64,000 nt of DNA from Shinella sp. H4-D48 (GTDB taxonomy: Bacteria > Pseudomonadota > Alphaproteobacteria > Rhizobiales > Rhizobiaceae). Made by a program: the position numbers and the translations under genes. Within the stretch, counting starts at the first letter, position 1. Each line of letters begins with the position of its first letter. The notes beneath the pieces were generated by a model. That model was not told the origin of the DNA and did no database searches. It worked only from the letters and a program-made list of their open reading frames with translations. The stretch is from positions 1,410,001 to 1,474,000 of the forward strand of contig NZ_CP093337.1 in assembly GCF_022637395.1 (NCBI RefSeq). Direction: 5' to 3'. Of this stretch, positions 23,210 through 31,705 are shown piece by piece.

Positions 23210-24208
23210 TCAGAGAGCGGCCTTGACCTTCTCGGCGATTTCGGGGCTCACCCACTTGGTCCACATATCAGGATAGGTTTCGAGGAAGTACTTTGCCGCG
23301 TCCTCGTTCGTGCCCTGGTTTTCCGTCATCCAGGCGAGAACCTTGCCGACCGTGCCGTTATCCCACTGGCGCGTCTTCATGTAATCCATGGCCACGCCGG
23401 CCTTCTCGGAGAAGGCTTTCGTCACGACAGTGAACACGTCTGAGGTCGGGTAGGAGTTGACCTTGGGATCGGCGCAGTCGGGAACCGCCGTGCAGGCATC
23501 CCAGTCGGCCTTGTTGTGTTCGACCCCGAAGGACAGGCGAGTCATCTCGTACTGGCCGAGAATGGCCGTCGGTGCCCAGTAATAGCCCAACCAGCCGGTC
23601 TTCTTCTCGAAAGCGTTGGCGATCGAGCCGTCGAGACCGGCAGCCGAGCCGGTGTCGACCAGCTCGAAGCCATCGGCATCCGCGTTCAGCGCCCGGTAAA
23701 GGTTGGACGTCGATACCTGGCAGTTCCAGCCGGACGGGCAATTGTGCACCGCGCCCTTCGACGAATCCTCCGGCGCGGGGAACAGGTCCGGATGCTTGAG
23801 CGCATCCTGCACGGTCTTGATATCCGGATGGGCGTCGGCGAGGAATTTCGGTATCCACCAGCCTTCCACGCCGCCTTCCGACAGCAGCGGCGCGAGCTGG
23901 ATCAGGCGTCCCTCGGCGATGGCCTCGTCGAGTGGCGTGCGCACGGCGTTGACCCACAATTCCGGTGCGACATCAGGTTCACCCTTCTCGTTCATGGACG
24001 TGAAGGTCGGCATGGTATCGCCCGTCACAAGAGTGACGTTACAGCCATAGCCGCTTTCGAGAATGATCTTGTCGACCTGCGCGGCGACGCCGGCCGATGC
24101 CCAGTTCATTTCGGCGATCGAAACATCGCCGCATTCCGCTGCCTGTGCGGTCCCGGCAAAGCCGTAGAGGCCGGCAGCAAGGATAGTGGAGGCAAAAAGC
24201 TTCTTCAT
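23210..24208 (-). CDS. proX: Glycine betaine/proline-type ABC transporter, substrate-binding protein
   Basis: 332 residues from ATG 24208 with GGGAGG 10 bases ahead. Residues 1-23 are a signal peptide (MKKLFASTILAAGLYGFAGTAQA). The mature protein has the OpuAC/ProX fold: SIAEMNWASAGVAAQVDKII, LVTGDTMPTFTSMNEKGEPD, ELWVNAVR, and GWLGYYWAPTAILGQYEM. Aromatic residues (W, Y, W in the last motif) would make the cage for a quaternary ammonium group. It resembles proline/glycine-betaine binding proteins more than the choline-binding ChoX group, judged only from motif memory. It heads the transporter operon that ends at 21025. Confidence 0.83.
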   Translation of the reverse strand: MKKLFASTILAAGLYGFAGTAQAAECGDVSIAEMNWASAGVAAQVDKIILESGYGCNVTLVTGDTMPTFTSMNEKGEPDVAPELWVNAVRTPLDEAIAEGRLIQLAPLLSEGGVEGWWIPKFLADAHPDIKTVQDALKHPDLFPAPEDSSKGAVHNCPSGWNCQVSTSNLYRALNADADGFELVDTGSAAGLDGSIANAFEKKTGWLGYYWAPTAILGQYEMTRLSFGVEHNKADWDACTAVPDCADPKVNSYPTSDVFTVVTKAFSEKAGVAMDYMKTRQWDNGTVGKVLAWMTENQGTNEDAAKYFLETYPDMWTKWVSPEIAEKVKAAL

Positions 24209-24725
24209 AGGATTAAGACCTCCCAGTCTTGAAATGCAGCGTTCATCCCGGAAGGCAGAGCAGGTTACTGCATTGTCCCGACTGCCCGGTCTCATCGTTA
24301 AGCAGACAAGGGAATGCGATGCCAGGTGAGGCGAGCCAATCCCCCTGCTGCAAGGACGTCGAGCTTTTTTTCTCTTCCCCGGCGTAACCCTGTCACCGGC
24401 GATCTGTCTGCGTACGTCACGAGGCAAGCCTAAGGGATCTCATTGAGAAATCAACCGCCTGCGGGGTGGTCGGTCGGCCCAGCGGGGGCAGAGCGGGATG
24501 CGAATGCTGAAAAACAGGTGTTCCGGGCGTCAAAAAAATGAGCGTTTGCCCTTGTGCGGGCAAATACCCGGAGGCCATCCGGCCCATTGATGCCCGTTCC
24601 TGTCGAGAAGCAGACAGATCGTGTCCGGATTGCGCCGTTTTTCGCACGCGGTCACTTTTTCGGGTTTTTATAAAAAAATCGCGATTCACCTTTGCTTAAG
24701 CTCTCGATAACCGTCCGGTAACGAT
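24209..24725. other. Gene-free stretch upstream of the transporter operon
   Basis: About 520 bases with no convincing gene. It must contain the leftward promoter and leader of the transporter operon. A minus-strand open frame at 24417-24689 has no ribosome-binding site or recognisable family and is discounted. The segment near 24660-24680 is AT-rich (TTTTTATAAAAAAATCG) and could belong to the promoter of the RNA candidate that follows. Confidence 0.4.
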
Positions 24726-24886
24726 GTGCAGCTATTGATCTTCTCACGGCGGGGGACACTGCCGAACGCTCCGGAAAAGGTATTGCGTACCGGAGTGACT
24801 GGGCTCCGATGTGTTTTTGTCGGAAGCCGCCATGCGTATTTTGGCAAGCCGTGCACCACCGTTAAGGGGTGCGCGGCTTTTGCCGT
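24726..24886 (+). ncRNA. Candidate small regulatory RNA
   Basis: In a gene-free stretch the plus strand shows, in order, a small hairpin CGGC/GCCG (24747-24764), a 6-bp hairpin CTCCGG/CCGGAG (24769-24795), a bulged hairpin GGCTCCGA / TCGGAAGCC (24802-24828), and a strong terminator stem followed by TTTT (24846-24882). The order of stem-loops ending in an intrinsic terminator, with no open reading frame, fits a trans-acting sRNA of about 150 nt. The 5' end is not defined; TTGCTT at 24693 is a weak -35 candidate. It could instead be an attenuated leader, but no gene follows on that strand for 500 bases. Confidence 0.42.
24846..24882 (+). terminator. Rho-independent terminator of the small-RNA candidate
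   Basis: AAGCCGTGCACC (24846-24857) pairs with GGTGCGCGGCTT (24868-24879) over 12 bp with one G-U pair and a 10-base loop, followed by TTTT and soon another TTTT. There is no upstream plus-strand coding gene for it to serve, which is the main evidence for an RNA gene here. Confidence 0.7.
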
Positions 24887-24931
24887 TTTGGGGATACCAG
24901 TGGGCAGCGCGGCCGGCGGGAAGAAGGCAAT

Positions 24932-24962
24932 AAAAAACGTCGCCTCCCGGAGAGAGGCGACG
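24932..24962 (-). terminator. Rho-independent terminator of the 47-residue protein gene
   Basis: On the minus strand CGTCGCCTC / GAGGCGACG form a 9-bp perfect stem with a 7-base loop, followed by TTTTTTATT. It lies 37 bases after the stop of the small gene at 25000-25143 and supports that gene being transcribed. Confidence 0.85.
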
Positions 24963-24999
24963 CTGGATGCGAGCGGGACCTGACGTCGCGCTCGAAGGA

Positions 25000-25143
25000 T
25001 CAGCCGATGTTGCGCGTGCGGATCACGCCGAGCGGACCGAGCGGCGCGTCCATGACCTCGTTGCGCACGCGCGACTGGTTTTGGGGAGCGACGCCGTTCC
25101 AGGCGATCTGTACGAAGTTCGGCTTGCTGAAGATGAACAGCAT
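25000..25143 (-). CDS. Small protein of 47 residues, function unknown
   Basis: 47 residues, beginning MLFIFSKPNFVQIAWNGVAP and ending GPLGVIRTRNIG. A TAGGAAAAAG ribosome-binding site sits 7-8 bases before the ATG, and a perfect intrinsic terminator follows 37 bases after the stop, so it looks like a genuine monocistronic small gene. It has no signal peptide, no cysteine and no clear membrane segment; the composition is mixed with a basic C-terminus. I do not recognise a family. It diverges from cobQ, whose start is 246 bases away. Confidence 0.6.
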   Translation of the reverse strand: MLFIFSKPNFVQIAWNGVAPQNQSRVRNEVMDAPLGPLGVIRTRNIG

Positions 25144-25389
25144 GGTCTTTTTCCTAAAAATCCGAAGCCACGCGCCTCGGCTGTCTGATGTCCCTGATAT
25201 AGGTCTGCCGCGGATAAAAATCAGCGTCGTTCACGGCGCAAAATGTCGCAAAACGGATAGCATCCCAGCCATGCTCATCTTGCATGGCATGATGTTGCGG
25301 AAATACATCGGAATGCCGCCTCCAATTACGGCTGAATTGCGGTAAATCAGGGCTTTCCGGTGGCGAAGCACGGTGATAGGAAAATTGCC

Positions 25390-26850
25390 ATGACAAGAAC
25401 GATCATGCTCCAGGGCACCGGCTCGGATGTCGGAAAAACGGTATTGGTGGCCGGGCTCTGCCGGATGGCCGCCAATCGCGGCCTGACGGTGCGTCCCTTC
25501 AAGCCGCAGAACATGTCGAACAACGCCGCCGTTTCGGCCGATGGCGGCGAGATCGGCCGGGCGCAATGGCTCCAGTCGCTGGCGGCCCGTGTCCCATCAA
25601 GCGTGCATATGAACCCGGTTCTGCTCAAGCCGCAGTCGGATGTCGGCAGCCAGATCGTCGTTCAGGGCAAGGTCTTCGGGCAGGCGAAGGGACGCGACTA
25701 TCAGGCACTGAAGCCGAAGCTCATGGGCGCGGTGATGGAAAGCTTCGAGACGGTATCGGCCGGTGCCGACCTGGTGGTCGTCGAGGGCGCGGGATCGCCG
25801 GCGGAAATCAACCTGCGCGCCGGGGACATCGCCAATATGGGGTTTGCGACCCGGGCCGGCGTTCCCGTCGTGCTGGTGGGCGATATCGATCGTGGCGGCG
25901 TTATTGCCTCGCTTGTCGGCACTCACGCCATTCTGCCGGACGAAGACCGGCGCATGGTCACGGGCTATCTGATCAACAAGTTTCGGGGCGATGTCACGCT
26001 GTTCGACAGCGGCATCGCCGAGATTGGCCGCTTCACCGGCTGGCCCTGTTTCGGCGTTGTGCCGTGGTTGAAAGACGCCGCGCGGCTGCCGGCGGAGGAT
26101 TCCGTCGTGCTGGAGCGGCTGGCGAAGGGCGGCGGCGGGGCGCTCAAGGTCGCCGTGCCGGTGCTGCCGCGCATCGCCAATTTCGACGATCTCGATCCGC
26201 TGAGGGCTGAGCCGCAGGTCGATCTCGTCTTCGTGCGCCCGGGGGAGGCGCTGCCGGCCGATGCTGGCCTCGTCGTCCTTCCGGGCTCGAAATCGACCAT
26301 TTCGGACCTGCGTGACTTCCGCGCCGCGGGCTGGGACCGGGATCTCGCGCTTCATATGCGCCGCGGCGGCCGCGTCATCGGTATTTGCGGCGGGTATCAG
26401 ATGCTTGGCCGCCGCGTTACCGATCCGCTTGGCAGCGAGGGCTGCGAGCGCGAGGTCGAAGGGCTCGGCCTGCTGGCCGTCGAAACGGAAATGGCTCCGG
26501 AAAAGACGGTGCGCAACAGCGACGCCCGTTCCCTGCAATACGATGTGCCGCTCGAGGGCTACGAGATCCACCTCGGCCGAACGACGGGGCCGGACGCCCT
26601 TCGTCCCTCCGTCAGCATAGACGGCCGGCCGGACGGCGCCGTCTCGCCGGATGGCCGTGTGATGGGGACCTACCTGCACGGCCTTCTCTCCAGCGATGCC
26701 TACCGCGCGCGGCTGCTTGCCGATTTCGGCATCGAGGGCGGCGGCTTCGATTACAGGGCCGGCGTCGATGCAGCACTTGATGGCGTGGCGGCCGAGCTTG
26801 CGGCCGTGCTGGACCCGCGCTGGCTCGAGAGCATTCTGGGGATCCGCTGA
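25390..26850 (+). CDS. cobQ: Cobyric acid synthase
   Basis: 486 residues from ATG 25390 (AGGAAAA ahead); the GTG at 25360 is not preferred. The N-terminal ATP-binding domain begins [20 protein letters not shown] and has [12 protein letters not shown]; the C-terminal class I glutamine amidotransferase domain has the nucleophile C333 in [10 protein letters not shown] and a histidine in GTYLHGLL. It amidates four carboxylates of adenosylcobyrinic acid a,c-diamide with glutamine and ATP. It is separated from the main cob run by a peptidoglycan-binding protein gene and the riboswitch. Confidence 0.95.
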   Translation: MTRTIMLQGTGSDVGKTVLVAGLCRMAANRGLTVRPFKPQNMSNNAAVSADGGEIGRAQWLQSLAARVPSSVHMNPVLLKPQSDVGSQIVVQGKVFGQAKGRDYQALKPKLMGAVMESFETVSAGADLVVVEGAGSPAEINLRAGDIANMGFATRAGVPVVLVGDIDRGGVIASLVGTHAILPDEDRRMVTGYLINKFRGDVTLFDSGIAEIGRFTGWPCFGVVPWLKDAARLPAEDSVVLERLAKGGGGALKVAVPVLPRIANFDDLDPLRAEPQVDLVFVRPGEALPADAGLVVLPGSKSTISDLRDFRAAGWDRDLALHMRRGGRVIGICGGYQMLGRRVTDPLGSEGCEREVEGLGLLAVETEMAPEKTVRNSDARSLQYDVPLEGYEIHLGRTTGPDALRPSVSIDGRPDGAVSPDGRVMGTYLHGLLSSDAYRARLLADFGIEGGGFDYRAGVDAALDGVAAELAAVLDPRWLESILGIR

Positions 26851-26951
26851 TTAAATCGCCCGCCTGAAACGTTCAGCCATCGGGTTTCTCCACCACCGGT
26901 TACCGCAGCACCAAAGTTGCGCCTGATTTCGGTGCAAGGAGGAACGTGATC

Positions 26952-26999
26952 ATGCCCGCCTTGCGGGTGCCGATGCCGTTGTGCGATCCGAAAGGGTGA
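26952..26999 (+). CDS. Possible 15-residue upstream open reading frame
   Basis: ATG 26952 is preceded by AAGGAGG at good spacing and reads MPALRVPMPLCDPKG then TGA. The stop is 5 bases before the ATG of the downstream gene, and that gene's ribosome-binding site (AAAGGGTGA) lies inside the end of the short frame. This geometry permits translational coupling or ribosome-mediated control of the downstream protein. It is too short to judge by coding statistics. Confidence 0.3.
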   Translation: MPALRVPMPLCDPKG

Positions 27000-27004
27000 C
27001 TTTG

Positions 27005-28639
27005 ATGGGTTCTGGACCTCTTGCTCGATCTGTTCTGGTGGGCCTTGTTGGGCTGTCGCTCGCCGGCTTGCCTGTGGCCGCCTTCGCTCAGACGGCAAAG
27101 GAAACCACCAATGCCGGCAAGCGCTGGGAGGAAGAGTTCGGCTTCTGGCAGAAAGCATCCTCCGGCAGCGATATCACGCAGTTCGAAAACTACCTGAAAC
27201 AGTATCCCAACGGCACGTTCGCCTCGATGGCGCGCCTGCGCATTGCAGAATTGAAGGCTGCCGGCAACGCGAAGCCGGCTGCAACCGCCTCCGACGATGC
27301 CGCCGTAAAGGCCAAGGCCGATGAGGCGAAGGCCGCAGAAGAGGCGAAGCGTGCAGCCAACGCCGAGAAGGCCAAGGCAGACGACGCACGCAAGGCTGCC
27401 GATGCTGAGAAGGCGAGAGCCGAGGCGAAGAAGGCCGAGGATGCTGCCGCCGCGGCTCGCAAGCTTGCCTCCGAAAAGGCAGCCGCCGAGGAAAAGGCGA
27501 AGACCGAAGCCGCAGCCGCTGAAAAGGCGCGGGCAGACGAATCCGCCCGCCTCAAGGCGGAGGCAGACAGGAAGGCGGCTGATGAACGCAAGCTGGCAGC
27601 GGAAAAGGCTGCCGAAGCCGAGCGCGTGAAGAAGGAAGCCGCCGCTGCCGAAAAGGCGAAGGCGGACGAGGCAGCGCGTGTGCAGGCCGAGGCAGAGCGC
27701 CGCAAGGCCGAAGAAGCCGCCGCCGCACAGAAGGCGCGGGCGGAGGCCGAGGCAAACGCCCGCGCGGCCGAAGCGGCTGCCGCCCGTGCCGAAGACGCCA
27801 AGCGGCTGGAAGCGGAAAAAGCTGCGGCTGCCGAAAAGACCCGGCTGGAGCAGGAGGCTGCGGCCGCCCGCAAGCTGGCCGATGAAAAGACCCGGGAGCT
27901 TGAGCGCCTGAAGGCCGAGGCCGCCAAGGCTGCGGCGGAAGCCGAGGCGAAGGCCGCCGAAGCCGCCCGCCTTGCCGCCGAGGCAAAGAAGCGGGCCGCG
28001 GAGGCCGAGGCCGCCCAGAAGCGCGCGACCACCAGCGGCCCGGCGACGGCAACGCGCGACAGCGCGGAGGCCGAGAGACTTGCTGCGGCCAAGCGCGAGG
28101 AAGACACGTTCCAGAAGGCGGTGGTCGCGGGTTCGCGGCAGGCTTTCCAGGCCTATCTCGATGCCTATCCGCGCGGCCGTTATGCATCCGATGCGCGCGA
28201 GCGTATGGCCGCGATTGCGACCAAACCGGTGCCGAAGGCCGAAACCGAGCGCATGGTGGAGGAACGCCCCGTCGTCGATCCACGCGAAGCCTATATGGAA
28301 CGCTCGACGCGGGTGCAGGCGCAGCGCTGGCTGAGCGCGCTCGGCTACAGCACCTACGGCGCGGACGGCGTCTTCGGTCCGCGCACCCGTGCGGCGATCG
28401 CCGCATGGCAGGGCGCGTCGGGCTACCGCGCCGACGGCTATCTTTCGCGCCGGCAGTTCGCCGCGCTTCGGCAGGCCGCGCAGTTCGCCCAGGCACGCCA
28501 GACCAGCCGCGAGCGCCGCTACCAGCGGGACTACGACGTGCTCGAGGGTCCGGTCGACGGCTATTATGACGGTCCCTACTACAGCGATGACGGCTACTAC
28601 CGCCGGCGCGGCGGCGTGGTGATCATCCCCGGCTATTGA
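27005..28639 (+). CDS. Secreted coiled-coil protein with C-terminal peptidoglycan-binding domain
   Basis: 544 residues from ATG 27005. It has a signal peptide (to about residue 28, ending AAFAQ), a TPR-like unit WQKASSGSDITQFENYLKQY-PNG (about 45-85), roughly 260 residues of Ala/Lys/Glu-rich helical repeats (KAEEAAAAQKARAEAEANAR and similar), and a second copy of the first unit (VAGSRQAFQAYLDAYPRGRY). It ends with a PG_binding_1 domain (VQAQRWLSALGYSTYGADGV, FGPRTRAAIAAWQ) and a Tyr/Asp/Gly-rich tail. The layout fits a periplasmic spacer protein tethered to the cell wall, like TolA-type coiled rods. The exact role is unknown. Confidence 0.75.
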   Translation: MGSGPLARSVLVGLVGLSLAGLPVAAFAQTAKETTNAGKRWEEEFGFWQKASSGSDITQFENYLKQYPNGTFASMARLRIAELKAAGNAKPAATASDDAAVKAKADEAKAAEEAKRAANAEKAKADDARKAADAEKARAEAKKAEDAAAAARKLASEKAAAEEKAKTEAAAAEKARADESARLKAEADRKAADERKLAAEKAAEAERVKKEAAAAEKAKADEAARVQAEAERRKAEEAAAAQKARAEAEANARAAEAAAARAEDAKRLEAEKAAAAEKTRLEQEAAAARKLADEKTRELERLKAEAAKAAAEAEAKAAEAARLAAEAKKRAAEAEAAQKRATTSGPATATRDSAEAERLAAAKREEDTFQKAVVAGSRQAFQAYLDAYPRGRYASDARERMAAIATKPVPKAETERMVEERPVVDPREAYMERSTRVQAQRWLSALGYSTYGADGVFGPRTRAAIAAWQGASGYRADGYLSRRQFAALRQAAQFAQARQTSRERRYQRDYDVLEGPVDGYYDGPYYSDDGYYRRRGGVVIIPGY

Positions 28640-28692
28640 GTTTGTGACGGCCGGCCGGCGTTTTCGGCACAGGCCATGCCGCTGGCTGTCGA

Positions 28693-28721
28693 TTGACTTG
28701 TCGGGGTCGGCGGCATAATCA
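28693..28721 (+). promoter_or_regulatory. Sigma-70-type promoter for the riboswitch-cbtB transcript
   Basis: TTGACT (28693-28698), a 17-base spacer and TAATCA (28716-28721) make a good housekeeping promoter. Transcription would begin about 28728, immediately before the cobalamin riboswitch aptamer. Confidence 0.6.
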
Positions 28722-28728
28722 TCCGACT

Positions 28729-29068
28729 ATTGGATGGTTCTCTGGTCCGGAAACGGACCGGGGAGTAAATGGGAATGTGATACGGTGGACCCATTCAGGG
28801 CGCCGCAATCACGGCCGACCCCGCGACTGTAGAGTGGCGAGGAACGCCCATCCGGCCGATGCTCGGCGTGCTTGGACGAGGCAATGGTGCCTTGTTCGGC
28901 AGACCGGACACAGGACGGAAAAGCCACTGGGTGGCATCGCGATCAACCGGGCCCGGACGCCTCTTTTTCTACGAATCGTCCACCTTTCGCGATGCACGGC
29001 CCGGGAAGGCGAGGGCATTCCGTGGGCGTGAAGACGCCCGACGCCGCGAGCCAGGAAACCTGCCAGCC
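28729..29068 (+). promoter_or_regulatory. Cobalamin (AdoCbl) riboswitch
   Basis: Conserved aptamer blocks appear in order: GGTCCGGAAACGGACC with GGGAATGTG (P2-P3 start), AATCACGGCCGACCCCGCGACTGTAG (shown here in part; core ATCACGGCCGACCCCGCGA), GCCACTGGG, and the B12 box AGCCAGGAAACCTGCCAGCC at 29049-29068. The insert between the core and GCCACTG is long, as often in rhizobia. Downstream, GGCAT...GGGGAA/TTCCCC...ATGCC forms a stem near the GGAGG ribosome-binding site of cbtB and is a probable expression platform acting on translation. High adenosylcobalamin should lower cobalt uptake and the cob genes behind it. Confidence 0.92.
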
Positions 29069-29128
29069 AATGAGGGCATATTGCCCGACCTGGGGAAGGG
29101 CTTCCCCGATGCCTGCACGGAGGTTGTC

Positions 29129-29305
29129 ATGGCTGTTTCCAATACGTCTTCTATCACTCTTTCGGCGAGCGATCGCCTCATCGCGGGCGTTCTCGCGCTG
29201 CTCTTGGGCGGGTTCCTCGTCTTCGGCGCCGGCCTTGCGAATTCGGCCGTGCTGCACGATACTGCGCACGATACGCGTCACTCCTACGGCTTTCCCTGCC
29301 ACTAA
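29129..29305 (+). CDS. cbtB: Cobalt transporter subunit CbtB
   Basis: 58 residues. One membrane helix (LIAGVLALLLGGFLVFGAGL) is followed by a histidine-rich end (LHDTAHDTRHSYGFPCH) that would bind cobalt. This is the CbtB pattern: a single-pass protein always encoded before CbtA under a cobalamin riboswitch. GGAGG is 6 bases before the ATG. The frame upstream of 29129 overlaps the riboswitch and is not coding. Confidence 0.9.
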   Translation: MAVSNTSSITLSASDRLIAGVLALLLGGFLVFGAGLANSAVLHDTAHDTRHSYGFPCH

Positions 29306-29317
29306 GGAGTTTCCGAC

Positions 29318-30106
29318 ATGATCGTTCGTTATCTCCTGGCCGCCCTGGTGGCCGGGCTCTTCTCTGGCGTCCTGATGACGGCCGCCCAAGAAGCCCGCGT
29401 CGTGCCGCTCATCCTGCACGCCGAACAATTCGAAGGCGGCGATGAAGCCGCGCCTGCAACCGAAGGTGCCACGCCGACCACCGAAGGCGCGGCTGCAACA
29501 CATGAGCATTCGTCTCTGGGGGCCGTCCTCCTGGACATGGCGTCGTCGCTTTCGCCCGTCTCGGTCGCTTATGCGCATGATGGCGAGGACCACGAAGAGG
29601 GTGGCATCATGTTCGGCATGAGCCGGTTCTCCGGCACGCTGCTCGCCAATCTCGTTACCGGCGCCGGCTTTGCCTTGCTCCTTGCCGGTTTCAGCCTCGT
29701 GTCCGGCCATCCGATCACGGTTGCCAATGGCGCGCTGTGGGGGGCGGCCGGCTGGCTTGCCGTGCACATGCTCCCGGCCATAGGCCTGCCACCGGAACTG
29801 CCGGGCTTCCCGGCCGCAGACCTGACCCAGCGTCAGATCTGGTGGATTGCGGCGGTTGTGCTGTCGGCAGCGGGTCTCTACCTGCTGTTCCTCAAGCCGG
29901 GCATCGTCGCCAAGATTGCCGGTCTCGTTCTGATTGCCGCGCCGCAGGTCTATGGTGCGCCGCAGCCGTCGGATATTTCGAGCGCCGTTCCGGCCGTTCT
30001 CGGTGCGGAGTTCGCCGTCGCGGCCCTTGCCACGACGCTGTTTTTCTGGATCGTGCTCGGCCTTTCGCTCGGCTTTGCCAACGAAAAGATCGCAAAGGCT
30101 GCCTGA
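29318..30106 (+). CDS. cbtA: Cobalt transporter subunit CbtA
   Basis: 262 residues. Membrane segments include [20 protein letters not shown] at the N-terminus, [37 protein letters not shown], a helix with [18 protein letters not shown], and a final [13 protein letters not shown]. His/Asp/Glu-rich loops ([16 protein letters not shown]) are likely metal-binding. CbtA-CbtB is a predicted cobalt importer for aerobic B12 synthesis. It is 12 bases after cbtB and 1 base before cobP. Confidence 0.9.
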   Translation: MIVRYLLAALVAGLFSGVLMTAAQEARVVPLILHAEQFEGGDEAAPATEGATPTTEGAAATHEHSSLGAVLLDMASSLSPVSVAYAHDGEDHEEGGIMFGMSRFSGTLLANLVTGAGFALLLAGFSLVSGHPITVANGALWGAAGWLAVHMLPAIGLPPELPGFPAADLTQRQIWWIAAVVLSAAGLYLLFLKPGIVAKIAGLVLIAAPQVYGAPQPSDISSAVPAVLGAEFAVAALATTLFFWIVLGLSLGFANEKIAKAA

Positions 30107-30107
30107 T

Positions 30108-30632
30108 ATGACGGCGAAATCGCCCGGAGCCGTCCTGGTTCTGGGCGGTGCGCGTTCCGGAAAATCCGCTTTTGCCGAAAGGCTGGTCGTCGAGACCGGC
30201 CTTTTGCGTCATTATATTGCCACCGGCCGCGCCTGGGATGACGAGATGCGCGAGCGCATCGCCAGACACCGGGAAGACCGTGGAGACGGCTGGGAAACGC
30301 ATGAGGAACCGCTTGCGCTAGCAGCCCGGATAGCCGATGTGGCGCGTGCAGATCGCGCCGTGCTCGTGGATTGCCTGACCCTCTGGCTCACCAATCTGAT
30401 GCTGGAGGAGCGGGATATCGCGGAAGAATTTGCCGGCCTTTTATCGGCCATCAAGGGCGCACCGGGCCGCCTGATCTTCGTCTCGAACGAGGTCGGCCTG
30501 GGCATCGTGCCTGAAAACCGCATGGCGCGCGACTTTCGCGACCATGCCGGGCGGCTCCACCAGCAGGTGGCGGCGCTTGTACCGGAAGTGTATTTCGTTG
30601 CGGCCGGACTGCCGCTGAAAATGAAGGGTTGA
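30108..30632 (+). CDS. cobP: Adenosylcobinamide kinase / adenosylcobinamide-phosphate guanylyltransferase
   Basis: 174 residues from ATG 30108. The Walker A is GGARSGKS (13-20), followed by [22 protein letters not shown] (in part), [14 protein letters not shown] and [16 protein letters not shown], all diagnostic of CobU/CobP. It phosphorylates adenosylcobinamide and activates it with GTP in nucleotide-loop assembly. CobP is the name used with the aerobic pathway gene set. It starts 1 base after the cbtA stop. Confidence 0.94.
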   Translation: MTAKSPGAVLVLGGARSGKSAFAERLVVETGLLRHYIATGRAWDDEMRERIARHREDRGDGWETHEEPLALAARIADVARADRAVLVDCLTLWLTNLMLEERDIAEEFAGLLSAIKGAPGRLIFVSNEVGLGIVPENRMARDFRDHAGRLHQQVAALVPEVYFVAAGLPLKMKG

Positions 30633-30635
30633 GCC

Positions 30636-31685
30636 ATGCTGCAACAGAAGATCCCCGCCACCGTCATCACCGGCTTTCTCGGGGCCGGCAAGACGACGAT
30701 GATCCGCAACCTCCTGCAGAATGCCGGCGGCAAGCGTATTGCGCTCATCATCAACGAATTCGGCGATCTCGGCGTCGATGGCGACGTGCTGAAGGGCTGC
30801 GGCGCGGAAGCCTGCACCGAGGACGATATCATCGAGCTCACCAACGGCTGCATCTGCTGCACCGTCGCCGATGACTTCATCCCCACCATGTCGAAGCTGC
30901 TGGAGCGTGAAAACCGCCCCGACCATATCGTCATCGAGACCTCGGGTCTCGCGCTGCCGCAGCCGCTTGTCGCCGCCTTCAACTGGCCGGAAATCAAGAC
31001 GCAGGTCACGGTCGACGGCGTCATCACCGTGGTCGACAGTGCCGCCGTCGCGGCCGGCCGTTTTGCCGACGATCACGACAAGGTCGACGCGCTGCGTGCC
31101 GAGGATGATAACCTCGACCACGAAAGCCCGCTGGAGGAGCTCTTCGAGGACCAGTTGACCGCCGCCGACCTTATCGTGCTCAACAAGACCGACCTGCTCG
31201 ATGCCGCCGGCATCCAGACCGTGCGCGACGAAGTGGCATCGCGCACCGCCCGCAAGCCCTCGATGATCGAGGCGAAGAACGGTGAAGTGGCCGCCGCCGT
31301 ATTGCTCGGCCTCGGCGTCGGTACGGAAGACGATATCGCCAACCGCAAGTCACACCACGAGCTGGAACATGAGAACGGCGAGGAGCACGACCACGACGAA
31401 TTCGACAGCTTCGTTGTCGAACTGCCGGCGCTTTCCGATCCGTCCGCCTTCATCGAGCGCCTCAAGGGCGTGATCGCCGAGCATGACGTGCTGCGCGTCA
31501 AGGGATTTGCCGATGTGCCCGGCAAGCCGCTGCGCCTGCTTATCCAGGCCGTCGGCAGCCGCATCGACAATTACTTCGAACGCGCCTGGGCGCCGGGCGA
31601 AGCCCGCGGCACTCGTCTCGTCGTCATCGGCCTGCACGACATGGACGAGCAGGCCGTGCGCGCCGCCATCGCCGCGGCGGTTTGA
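30636..31685 (+). CDS. cobW: CobW GTPase (metallochaperone family)
   Basis: 349 residues. The P-loop is GFLGAGKT (13-20), the metal motif CICC is at 72-75 (TNGCICCTV), NKTD is the guanine-specificity motif, and a His/Glu/Asp-rich stretch (SHHELEHENGEEHDHDEFD) lies before the C-terminal CobW_C domain. CobW is thought to deliver cobalt to the CobNST chelatase, and the adjacent cobN fits this. It is 3 bases after cobP. Confidence 0.94.
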   Translation: MLQQKIPATVITGFLGAGKTTMIRNLLQNAGGKRIALIINEFGDLGVDGDVLKGCGAEACTEDDIIELTNGCICCTVADDFIPTMSKLLERENRPDHIVIETSGLALPQPLVAAFNWPEIKTQVTVDGVITVVDSAAVAAGRFADDHDKVDALRAEDDNLDHESPLEELFEDQLTAADLIVLNKTDLLDAAGIQTVRDEVASRTARKPSMIEAKNGEVAAAVLLGLGVGTEDDIANRKSHHELEHENGEEHDHDEFDSFVVELPALSDPSAFIERLKGVIAEHDVLRVKGFADVPGKPLRLLIQAVGSRIDNYFERAWAPGEARGTRLVVIGLHDMDEQAVRAAIAAAV

Positions 31686-31705
31686 TATTGAAATGAGTGT
31701 GCGGT

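Noticed and set aside
24417-24689. A 90-codon minus-strand gene in the gap upstream of the transporter operon
   Set aside because: No start signals, no family resemblance and unbiased composition.
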